Assembly: GCA_025924435.1 (NCBI GenBank)
Contig: JAICIL010000096.1
Location: forward strand, 1 to 13,562
DNA: 13,562 nt
Direction of reading: 5' to 3'
DNA from: Chloroflexia bacterium
GTDB lineage: Bacteria; Chloroflexota; Chloroflexia; Thermomicrobiales; JALYUS01
Positions 1 through 6,460 of this stretch are shown here, piece after piece. The notes beneath the pieces were generated by a model. That model ran no database searches. It was not told where the DNA came from and worked only from the letters and a program-made list of their open reading frames with translations. How positions within the stretch are numbered: position 1 is the stretch's first letter; every line of letters begins with the position of its first letter. The translations under genes and the position numbers were made by a program.

Positions 1-261
1 GTCGAGGCGGAGGCGACCCCCGCCGCCCGCCGCGCCGCCCCCACCCGCCCGTCCACGCCGCATCAAGTGATCGCCGCCCGCACCGAGCGGGAGCGGCTGG
101 CGCGCCGGCGTTCCACCGACACCGAAGCGGCCCCTTCCGGCAGGGGGCGGCGGCGCAACGCGACCCCCGAACCCGCGCCGGAGGAGGCGCGCGATCTCTC
201 GCCGCTCGTGCCCGCCAGTGGGATGGCGAAGGTGAAGCGCCGGGAGCGGCAGGGCCGATGA
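1..261 (+). CDS. 3' end of an unidentified protein (partial)
   Basis: The frame is open from the first base of the window and stops at TGA 259-261, so this is the C-terminal 86 residues of a gene starting outside the window. The visible part is rich in Ala, Arg, Pro and Glu, with an Arg-rich stretch in the middle and a basic end (KVKRRERQGR). It looks like a disordered tail and carries no recognisable domain, so I do not name it. Its stop codon overlaps the ATG of holB in an ATGA arrangement, which supports it being a real gene in the same operon with translational coupling. In Bacillus, tmk lies a few genes upstream of holB, but nothing seen here identifies this tail as a thymidylate kinase. 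Confidence 0.6.
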   Translation, partial: VEAEATPAARRAAPTRPSTPHQVIAARTERERLARRRSTDTEAAPSGRGRRRNATPEPAPEEARDLSPLVPASGMAKVKRRERQGR

Positions 262-1340
262 GCATGTCGGCGGCAAACCCCGCGATGGAGCGGGTACCGG
301 GCTGGCCCATCTGGGGCAATACCGCCGCCGTCCGTGCCCTGCGGCACGCGCTGGCGGTGGGAACACTCGGCCACGCCTACCTCTTCACCGGGCCGCCGGG
401 CGTGGGGCGGGCGACACTGGCGCGGGCGCTCGCGATGGCGGTTAATTGCGAGCGGATCGCGCCGGGCGTCACGCCGGAAGTGGAGACCGCGCCCTGCGGC
501 GCCTGCCGGTCGTGCCGCCACATCATGCGCGGCATCCACCCGGATGTGCGCGTCATTTCGCTGGCGACGCAGGCGGCGGAGGCGGAGCGCAAAGGGACGC
601 GCAACGCCAGCATCACGATTGACACGATCCGCGACCTCAAAGACGAGGCGTACCAGCGGCCCAACGAGGGGCGCAAACGGGTCTACCTGATCGCGGAGGC
701 GGAAGCCCTGAACGATGCATCGGTCTCGGCGCTCCTCAAGGTGCTCGAAGAGCCGCCCGCGCACGTCCTCTTCCTGCTCGTCGCGCCGAGCGCCGACGCC
801 GTGTTGCCGACGATCCGCTCGCGCTGCCAGCCGGTGGCGATGCACGCCCTGCCGCGCGCGGTGGTGGCGGAGTGGTTGATGGCGGAGCACGGCGCGGAGG
901 CGGAGACGGCGGCGCGGGTGGCAGCGCTGGCGAGCGGGCGGCCCGGCATGGCGCTCGACCTGCTCGCGGAGCCGGAGCGGGCGGCGGACGAGGGCGTCGA
1001 GACGTTCCTCGCGATGGTGGAGGCGGGCGGCATCGCGCCGTTCCGCGCGATTGACGCGCTGGAGAAGCGCTGGAGAAGCGGCGGCGACGAGCGCGCCGCC
1101 GTGATGACGGAACTCGATACCTGGTTGGGGTGTTGGCGCGATGCGCTGCTCATCGCGGTCGGTCGGCGTGACCTCGTCACGCACCGGGCGCGGCTGGCGC
1201 GGCTGGAACGACTCGCCGCGCGGCCACTACCCGCCCTCTTCGCCGCGCTCGCGTCGGTGGAAGAGGCGGTGGTCCGGCTCGATCGCAATGTCAATCCCCG
1301 CCTGGCGCTGGAAGCGATGGTGATTGTATGGCAAAGATAG
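258..1340 (+). CDS. holB: DNA polymerase III subunit delta'
   Basis: This 360-aa protein is a clamp-loader AAA+ family member of the length expected for delta', the stator subunit of the complex that loads the sliding clamp during replication. Visible marks are a P-loop-like GPPGVGRAT at residues 45-53, four cysteines (C64, C80, C83, C86) in the usual zinc-module position, a degenerate Walker B (VYLIAEAEAL, 142-151), ALLKVLEEPPAHV at 158-170, and the SRC motif at 188-190 that places the arginine finger. The P-loop lysine is Arg51, so ATP hydrolysis by this subunit is unlikely; many delta' proteins have a degenerate P-loop. The absence of a tau-type C-terminus and the neighbour ricT argue against DnaX. 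The start at 258 overlaps the preceding stop (ATGA). A second ATG lies six bases later at 264 and is also possible. Confidence 0.9.
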   Translation: MSMSAANPAMERVPGWPIWGNTAAVRALRHALAVGTLGHAYLFTGPPGVGRATLARALAMAVNCERIAPGVTPEVETAPCGACRSCRHIMRGIHPDVRVISLATQAAEAERKGTRNASITIDTIRDLKDEAYQRPNEGRKRVYLIAEAEALNDASVSALLKVLEEPPAHVLFLLVAPSADAVLPTIRSRCQPVAMHALPRAVVAEWLMAEHGAEAETAARVAALASGRPGMALDLLAEPERAADEGVETFLAMVEAGGIAPFRAIDALEKRWRSGGDERAAVMTELDTWLGCWRDALLIAVGRRDLVTHRARLARLERLAARPLPALFAALASVEEAVVRLDRNVNPRLALEAMVIVWQR

Positions 1341-2917
1341 GCGCGCGCGCGGGCGATACCTGGACACCGGTCGCGCCGGAGGCGTATCGGAAGAAACGCT
1401 GCGGCGGCGGCAGTTGCGGCAGCCACGGCGGCACGAGCGGCGGCGGTTGCGGCCACAAGAGCGCGGACGGCGCGGACAGTTGCGGCGACTGCCATTCCTG
1501 CCCCGTCTCCGCGATGACGGAGATGGACCGCGAGGCCGTCCACCGCGCGCTGATGAAGGCGGGCTACGCGGGTGACCGCGACCACGTCCCGCAGTTGCCG
1601 GACGATTGGGAGCATGACGAGAGCGACGGGAGCGCCGCGCCCGAAGCGACCGGCGGCATGACCCGCGACACGATGGACACCTCCACGCACATGAGCGTCG
1701 AGGACGTGGAGGCGACGGGCGGCCCCGGCGCGACGCAGGCCGTGATCGCCGTCCGTTTCCCGGACAGCGGTAAACTCTACTACTTCGATCCCGTGGACCT
1801 CGATCCGCGCGTCGGCGAATGGGTCGTCGTCGAGACGCCGCGCGGCCGGGACGCGGCGAAGGTGCTCGTCGCGCGCCATCAGGTCGTGCTGAACAAGCAT
1901 GCCGAACCGCTGAAACCCGTCATTCGCATGATTACGCCGGAGGAACTGGCGCGCATGGAGCGGCTGGGGGACGAGGCGGCGCGCGCCCTGCGCATCTGCG
2001 CGGAGAAGGTCGAGGATGCCCGCCTGCCGATGAAACTGGTCACGGCGGAATACTCCTTCGACGCCTCGCGCATCACCTTCTATTTCACCTCCGAGAGCCG
2101 CGTGGATTTCCGCACCCTCGTGCGCGATCTCGCCTCCGAGTTTCGCACGCGCATCGAACTGCGGCAGGTCGGCGCGCGGGACGAAGCGATACTGCTCGGC
2201 GGCGTCGGGCGGTGCGGCCTGACGCTCTGCTGCGCGACCTGGCTGCCCGATTATCCGCCGACGAGCATCAAGCAGGCGAAGGAGCAGGATCTCCCCCTCA
2301 ACCCCGCGAAGATCTCCGGCGTCTGCGGGCGCCTGCTCTGCTGCCTCTCGTACGAGTACGACACCTACGTCGCCCTGCGCCGCAACCTGCCGCGCATCGG
2401 TCAGCGGCTGCCGACGCCGGAGGGCGAGGGGCGCGTGATCGCCGTGCAGGTCCTCAAGCAGGCGGTGCGCGTCGCGCTCGATCAGGGCGGCACGGCCGAA
2501 GTGGAGATCGGCGACCCGACGGACCGGCAGTGGCAGGGCGAGGCGATCGCCGCCGATGCGCCGCCGATCCCCGACCGCTTCGCCGGTGGCGGCGACGGCG
2601 CGCCGCAGACCGCGAACACCGCGCAGCGACAGCGCCGCGAGCGCGCGCCCGGCCCGATGCGCGGAGGCAACGCGGATCGCCGCTCCGGCAGCACGGGCAG
2701 CGACCGCACCGGCGGCCCGTCCACCCGGCAGGGGCAATCGCCCGCCGCGATGGGGCCGGCGGGGACGAGCGGCGCGACGGGTGCGATCGGCGAGACCGGG
2801 CCGGGCACCGTCGCTTCGTCCGGCCAGCCGGACGGTACGCAACGGGCGGAGACGGCCGAGGAAGGCGCCCGGCGCAAGCGACGGCGCAACCGCGGCCGCC
2901 GCAAGCCACAAGGGTAG
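1328..2917 (+). CDS. ricT: PSP1/RicT (YaaT)-family protein with Cys-rich N-terminal extension
   Basis: The 529-aa product has a PSP1 core at about residues 135-400. The diagnostic cysteines are GVGRCGLTLCC (C296, C301, C302) and GVCGRLLCCLSYE (C333, C338, C339), with an extra C224. In Bacillus subtilis the RicT (YaaT) protein works with RicA and RicF in an Fe-S-cluster complex that affects mRNA maturation, sporulation and competence, and yaaT lies directly after holB as here. Unusual parts are an N-terminal extension with six more cysteines (C25, C30, C41, C52, C55, C58) in Gly/Ser/His-rich sequence, and a low-complexity tail (about 415-529) holding six collagen-like Gly-X-Y triplets near 476-493 and ending in a basic KRRRNRGRRK cluster. 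The start overlaps the holB stop by 13 bases. The TAG stop is touched by the following hairpin. The family call is firm; the exact role in this organism is inferred. Confidence 0.88.
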   Translation: MAKIGARAGDTWTPVAPEAYRKKRCGGGSCGSHGGTSGGGCGHKSADGADSCGDCHSCPVSAMTEMDREAVHRALMKAGYAGDRDHVPQLPDDWEHDESDGSAAPEATGGMTRDTMDTSTHMSVEDVEATGGPGATQAVIAVRFPDSGKLYYFDPVDLDPRVGEWVVVETPRGRDAAKVLVARHQVVLNKHAEPLKPVIRMITPEELARMERLGDEAARALRICAEKVEDARLPMKLVTAEYSFDASRITFYFTSESRVDFRTLVRDLASEFRTRIELRQVGARDEAILLGGVGRCGLTLCCATWLPDYPPTSIKQAKEQDLPLNPAKISGVCGRLLCCLSYEYDTYVALRRNLPRIGQRLPTPEGEGRVIAVQVLKQAVRVALDQGGTAEVEIGDPTDRQWQGEAIAADAPPIPDRFAGGGDGAPQTANTAQRQRRERAPGPMRGGNADRRSGSTGSDRTGGPSTRQGQSPAAMGPAGTSGATGAIGETGPGTVASSGQPDGTQRAETAEEGARRKRRRNRGRRKPQG

Positions 2918-2989
2918 GACTGAGTGCTGAGGACCGAGGACTGAGTAGACACGATCTTTCTCAGTCCTCGGTCCTCAGCACTCAGTCCT
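2916..2989. repeat. Perfect 30-bp inverted repeat (hairpin)
   Basis: The arms 2916-2945 and 2960-2989 are exact reverse complements, separated by a 14-base loop (2946-2959). Each arm contains the 8-mer GGACTGAG twice (2917-2924 and 2938-2945 in the left arm), so the element is built of shorter direct repeats. It begins inside the TAG stop codon of the preceding gene. There is no T-tract after the right arm, so it does not look like a standard intrinsic terminator. It resembles dispersed palindromic intergenic repeats; copy number elsewhere cannot be judged from one window. Confidence 0.92.
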
Positions 2990-3009
2990 CCTGACCGAAG
3001 GGAGGGCGC

Positions 3010-4041
3010 GTGGAGCGGTGGAAGCGACCGGTGGGGTGGGAAAGCCTGCTCCCCGCGAGCACCGAGATGATCCCGATCACGGGCACCGCTCCCGACGACG
3101 GTGACGAGCATGCCGCCTTGCCCACGGTCGTCGTGATCGGCGCGGCGGGCTTCGACATCAAGGGGCGCGTGACGAGCGACCGCGTCTTCGAGGGATCGTC
3201 CAACGCGGGCGCCCTGACGATGGGTGTCGGCGGCGTCGCGCGCAACATCGCGGAAAACCTCGCCCGCCTCGATGTCCCGACCACGCTGATTGCCGCCGTC
3301 GCCGACGACATACTCGGCGAGATCGTCGTGCAGCGCACGCACGACGCCGGGGTGGAGACCGATCTCATCATCAATGTCCCGGATGCCCGCACCGGCGCGT
3401 ATCTCGGCCTCCTCGCGCCGGAGGGCGACCTCCTGATGGGCATTGACGACATGGGCATCGTGCGCCGGATCACCCCGCGCGTCGTCCGGCAGGCGCGCGG
3501 CGTGTTGCGCCATGCCGGGATCGTCGTGATGGACGCCAACGTGCCGTTGCAGACGATCCGCGCGGTGCGGCGGATTTGCAGCGTCGCGGCGGTGCCGGTC
3601 TGCATCGAGCCGGTCTCGCTGCCGCTGATCGAGCGGATCGTGCCGAGCATCCCCGGTTCCGCGCTCTTCACGCCGAATGTCGCGGAGGCGGAGGCGATCC
3701 TCGGCCGCGCGATCACGACGCTGGAGGAGGCGCAGGCGGCGGCGCTCGCCCTCCGGGAGTTGGAGATTGATATCGTCGTCGTGACGCTCGGTGGCGGTGG
3801 CGCGGTCTATGCGACGAGCGAGGGGAGCGGCCATGTGCCCGCGATCCAGACGGCGATCGTGGACGAGAGCGGGGCGGGCGCGGCGATGACGGCGGGGATC
3901 ATCTGCGGATTGATGCACCGCTTCCCGGTAGATGAGGCGGTCGCGCTCGGCGCGTCCGCCGCCAGTTTGACCCTGCTCTCTCCCGAAACGGTGCGAAGTG
4001 ATATATCATTGGAGCAGGTCTACGAACATCTCGTTGTGTGA
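3010..4041 (+). CDS. PfkB-family carbohydrate/nucleoside kinase (pseudouridine kinase-like)
   Basis: This 343-aa ribokinase-fold protein should phosphorylate a sugar or nucleoside with ATP in the cytoplasm. Family marks are VVVIGAAGFDIKGR (40-53), the first PfkB signature GGVARNIAENLARL (74-87), and TPNVAEAEAILG (221-232). The R-N-I-A-E-N-L wording and the 'DIKGR' opening are reminiscent of pseudouridine kinases (PsuK/YeiC), but the substrate is not certain and no psuG-like gene adjoins it. The second PfkB signature, normally D-T-x-G-A-G-D, reads VDESGAGAAMTAG (284-296): the catalytic Asp position is Ala291. The kinase may therefore be inactive or use a different base. GTG at 3010 is chosen because GGAGGG lies just upstream (3001-3006); an ATG at 3067 would also leave the fold intact. 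It is likely transcribed with the two membrane proteins that follow (15-base gap). Confidence 0.8.
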   Translation: MERWKRPVGWESLLPASTEMIPITGTAPDDGDEHAALPTVVVIGAAGFDIKGRVTSDRVFEGSSNAGALTMGVGGVARNIAENLARLDVPTTLIAAVADDILGEIVVQRTHDAGVETDLIINVPDARTGAYLGLLAPEGDLLMGIDDMGIVRRITPRVVRQARGVLRHAGIVVMDANVPLQTIRAVRRICSVAAVPVCIEPVSLPLIERIVPSIPGSALFTPNVAEAEAILGRAITTLEEAQAAALALRELEIDIVVVTLGGGGAVYATSEGSGHVPAIQTAIVDESGAGAAMTAGIICGLMHRFPVDEAVALGASAASLTLLSPETVRSDISLEQVYEHLVV

Positions 4042-4056
4042 ACGCGAGGGCCGCGT

Positions 4057-4791
4057 ATGAATGCCGCAACCGATCCCACGCCACCCGAACTTCAGGCCGT
4101 GCCGCCGACGCCGCTCTATCCCGCCCCGCCGATGGTGCCGGTGGATTTCACCCGGCTCGCCCCCCTGCCCCCGCCGCCGACGAAGGAGAACACGGCGCTG
4201 ATCCGCGCCGGGACGATGATCGCCACGCTCGGCAGCGTCGTGCTCGTCGCCTCGCTCTTCATCGTGCCGTGGTTCTTCGTGCGCGAGATCTCCGTCGTGC
4301 AGCCCGCGGCGGGGCGGGCGAGCGGCGGGAGCAACACGAATCAAACAACCGTCAACAGTTTCGCGCCCCGCGTCGCGCAGCGGGACCTGCACGATTTCGG
4401 CCTCGTCGCCTGGGCCAGTTCGCGGCGGGAGCAGCGGGCGATCGCGATTGTCTCGCTGGCGCTGCTCACCCAGGCGGCGGTGCTCGTGGGCAGCGTCAGC
4501 TATCGCTGGCGGCTCCTGCTCCTGCTCGCCGGATGCGGCGCGCTGGCGGCGCTCATCCTGACGTTCATTGATTATCGCAACGTCGCCGGGCTGATCCGCG
4601 AGCGCATTACGCTGGGAAACACCTTCGGCGGCACCATCAATCTCGGCACGGATGTGCTGAAGATCAGCGGCGAGCGACCGGGCACCGGCATGATCGTGCT
4701 GCTCGTCGGGGCGGGCTGCGTGCTCCTCGGCTCCGGGATCGCGCTGCTCGGCGGGCGACGGGGTAAGGTGCTCGCGCCGGTTCAGCAATGA
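4057..4791 (+). CDS. Four-helix membrane protein, unknown function (paralogue 1)
   Basis: I do not recognise this 244-aa family. It has a proline-rich N-terminal segment (about 8-41, with PPPPT), then four hydrophobic stretches that look like membrane helices at about 52-76, 128-147, 152-171 and 211-232. A polar Asn/Thr/Ser-rich loop (about 85-110) lies between helices 1 and 2. The ATG at 4057 has GAGGG six bases upstream. The stop overlaps the start of the next gene in an ATGA. That next protein shares the same plan and short motifs: ASLFIVPWFFV against TSLFVGGWYHV, VAWA..R against VWAFLKR, DYRNV against DLRHL, and ERPGTGM against TRPGPMM. The two are tandem paralogues and might form a hetero-oligomer; this is inference. 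Confidence 0.75.
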   Translation: MNAATDPTPPELQAVPPTPLYPAPPMVPVDFTRLAPLPPPPTKENTALIRAGTMIATLGSVVLVASLFIVPWFFVREISVVQPAAGRASGGSNTNQTTVNSFAPRVAQRDLHDFGLVAWASSRREQRAIAIVSLALLTQAAVLVGSVSYRWRLLLLLAGCGALAALILTFIDYRNVAGLIRERITLGNTFGGTINLGTDVLKISGERPGTGMIVLLVGAGCVLLGSGIALLGGRRGKVLAPVQQ

Positions 4792-5609
4792 AGAGCGCCG
4801 CGCCGGAGACGGCCGCCCCGACGGTCGAGATGGTTCCCTTTCCGCAAGTCGAGGCGTTGCCTCCCCTTCCCCCGGCGCCGGGCGAGCAATCGCTCTCCCT
4901 GCGGCGGCGGCGCGCCGCGTTCATCGGGCAGGCAATCGGCGCGGTCGGCGGGCTGCTGCTGCTCACATCACTCTTCGTCGGCGGCTGGTATCACGTCGGC
5001 CGCGTTGATGTCACCTTCGGCGACCGCCCGCTGGACGATTCCTACATCGGGCATTCGCTGACGCTGGCGACGAACTACTACAGCCTCGCCGTCTGGGCGT
5101 TCCTGAAGCGCGGCGACGCGATCCCCGTCGCCGTCGTCGCGATGATCGCGGTCGCGGCGAGCCTGCTGACCGTCGGCAGGCGGCGGCGCGCCGTCGTCGC
5201 GCTCGGCCTGATCTGCGCGCTGGCCGCCGCCGCCTGGATCATGGTGGATTTGCGCCACTTGCCCGCGACGGTGCTGGACCTCGCGAAGAACTCGTCCGTC
5301 GGCTTTCCCTCCGCCGTGCATCCGCGCGGCACGCGGCCCGGCCCGATGATGCTCCTCGGCCTCGGCGGGTTGTCGCTGCAGATCGGCGGGGCGGCGGTGG
5401 CCTTCTTCTGCCTGCCGCGCGCCCGGCGGGCGCGGCGAGCCTCACGCGCCGAGCGCCAGCCCGAGCGCGAAGAGCAGCCCGTAGACCAGTTCGAGCCGCG
5501 CGGTGCCGGCGAGTACGCCGTTCAGGGCGCGGCCCCGCTCCCGCAGCAGGCGGCGGACGAGCGATGGCGCGAGGGGCAGGGAGAGCAGCGGGAGCAGTAC
5601 CCAGGCTGA
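4788..5609 (+). CDS. Four-helix membrane protein, unknown function (paralogue 2)
   Basis: This 273-aa protein is the second member of a tandem pair. It has a Pro/Glu-rich N-terminus (about 8-33), a basic RRRR cluster (39-42) and four predicted helices at about 44-68, 111-129, 134-152 and 187-208, separated like those of the preceding protein. Start and preceding stop overlap (ATGA), implying translational coupling. The last 55 residues or so (from about 219) form a charged, Gln/Glu/Arg-rich tail encoded antisense to the 3' end of menA. The paralogue upstream ends 12 residues after its fourth helix, so this tail looks like read-through after loss of the original stop, or a sequencing frameshift near 5430. 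Function is unknown. Confidence 0.7.
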   Translation: MKSAAPETAAPTVEMVPFPQVEALPPLPPAPGEQSLSLRRRRAAFIGQAIGAVGGLLLLTSLFVGGWYHVGRVDVTFGDRPLDDSYIGHSLTLATNYYSLAVWAFLKRGDAIPVAVVAMIAVAASLLTVGRRRRAVVALGLICALAAAAWIMVDLRHLPATVLDLAKNSSVGFPSAVHPRGTRPGPMMLLGLGGLSLQIGGAAVAFFCLPRARRARRASRAERQPEREEQPVDQFEPRGAGEYAVQGAAPLPQQAADERWREGQGEQREQYPG

Positions 5610-6347
5610 GACCGCCGCGCCCGTCAGCCACATCACCGGCGGCGCGAGGTAGGCGAGCGCGACGAGCGCGATATATTCAATCTCCGTCCTCCGCTCGCCG
5701 AAGCGCACGGCCAGCGTCCGCTTCCCCGCCGCCCGGTCGGTGGCGATGTCCCGCAGGTTGTTGACGACGATGATCGCCACCGCCAGCAGGCCCATCGGCG
5801 CCGCCGCCCACCACGCGACGGCATCCACCGCCCGCGCCTGCACCTCGTACGTCCCGCCGACCGCCGCGAGGCCGAAGAAGAGGAAGACGAAGAGTTCGCC
5901 GAGGCCGTGATAGCCGAGCGGGAACGGCCCGCCCGTGTAGGCAAGCGCCGCGAGGATCGCCGCCAGCCCGATCAGCACGACGGCCCAGCCGCCGACCGCG
6001 ATCAGGTAGACGCCGAGCAGCGCCGCCGCCGCGAAGACGGCGCACATCCCCGCGCGCACCTGCCGGGGCGTCAGCAACCCCGCCTGCGTGACGCGCAGCG
6101 GCCCGACCCGCTCGGCGGTGTCGGCCCCGCGCAGGAAATCGAAGAGGTCGTTCGCGAAGTTCGCGCCGATCTGCAGCAGCAGCGCGCCGACGAGCGCCGC
6201 GAGCGCCGGGAGGGCGGCGAAATGGCCCATGCCGATCGCCGCCCCCGTCCCGACGATCACCGGCGCGGCCGCCGCGGGCAATGTCCGCACCCGCGCCGCC
6301 ACCGTCCACACCCGCACCCCGCCCAGCGCCGCCGCCTCAACGCTCAT
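5442..6347 (-). CDS. menA: 1,4-dihydroxy-2-naphthoate polyprenyltransferase (MenA)
   Basis: MenA attaches the polyprenyl side chain to dihydroxynaphthoate in the membrane, giving demethylmenaquinone. The 301-aa protein is a UbiA-superfamily integral membrane enzyme. The first prenyl-diphosphate/Mg site is NFANDLFDFLRGADT (63-77) followed by RVGP. The second is NNLRDIATDRAAGKRTLAVR (196-215). The MenA-type YTGGPFPLGYHGLGELF is at 137-153. Many Ala/Leu/Val-rich helices surround these. I start it at ATG 6345-6347, because the 12 further in-frame codons upstream lie in a dispersed repeat and have no homologue-like sequence. Spacing to a weak AAGAG is about 7 bases. menG lies directly upstream on the same strand, separated only by the repeat. 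The 3' end overlaps the convergent membrane-protein gene by 168 bp. Confidence 0.92.
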   Translation of the reverse strand: MSVEAAALGGVRVWTVAARVRTLPAAAAPVIVGTGAAIGMGHFAALPALAALVGALLLQIGANFANDLFDFLRGADTAERVGPLRVTQAGLLTPRQVRAGMCAVFAAAALLGVYLIAVGGWAVVLIGLAAILAALAYTGGPFPLGYHGLGELFVFLFFGLAAVGGTYEVQARAVDAVAWWAAAPMGLLAVAIIVVNNLRDIATDRAAGKRTLAVRFGERRTEIEYIALVALAYLAPPVMWLTGAAVSAWVLLPLLSLPLAPSLVRRLLRERGRALNGVLAGTARLELVYGLLFALGLALGA

Positions 6348-6357
6348 GATGAAACTC

Positions 6358-6460
6358 TTGAACCACAGAGACACAGCGAACACAAAGAAACCACGAAGAA
6401 TGGGGCAATAGTTTCATATCCTCTTTTCCTCTCTGTGCCCTCTGTGTCTGCGTGGTTCAA
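6358..6460. repeat. Dispersed palindromic element, copy 1
   Basis: This is a 103-bp imperfect inverted repeat whose ends are TTGAACCAC and GTGGTTCAA. The left arm continues AGAGACACAG, and the right arm (read as reverse complement) continues GCAGACACAG, then both enter purine-rich sequence with scattered mismatches. The first 19 bases of the left arm are identical to the left end of the element at 13455-13562, so this is a repeated unit and not a chance hairpin. It fills the gap between menG and menA. Its right end supplies the TGA stop of menG, and its left end lies 11 bases upstream of the menA ATG. No open reading frame of interest is inside; it may be a non-autonomous mobile or REP-like element. 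Confidence 0.85.

Noticed and set aside
683..2911. A 742-codon open frame on the - strand opposite holB and the PSP1 gene.
   Set aside because: It is the antisense shadow of two clearly recognisable genes in GC-rich DNA. Its product is Arg/Ala/His-rich without any domain.
2916..2989. The 30-bp hairpin as a standard intrinsic terminator.
   Set aside because: There is no run of T after either arm, and the element is built of repeated 8-mers, so I list it as a repeat instead.
2482..3918. A 478-codon - strand frame crossing the hairpin and the kinase gene.
   Set aside because: The product is His/Arg/Asp-rich and lies opposite a well-supported kinase. It is a shadow frame.
6348..6383. Upstream in-frame start for menA giving MFAVSLWFKSFI.
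   Set aside because: These codons lie in the palindromic repeat, and the same VSLWF string appears in front of the unrelated M24 gene for the same reason.
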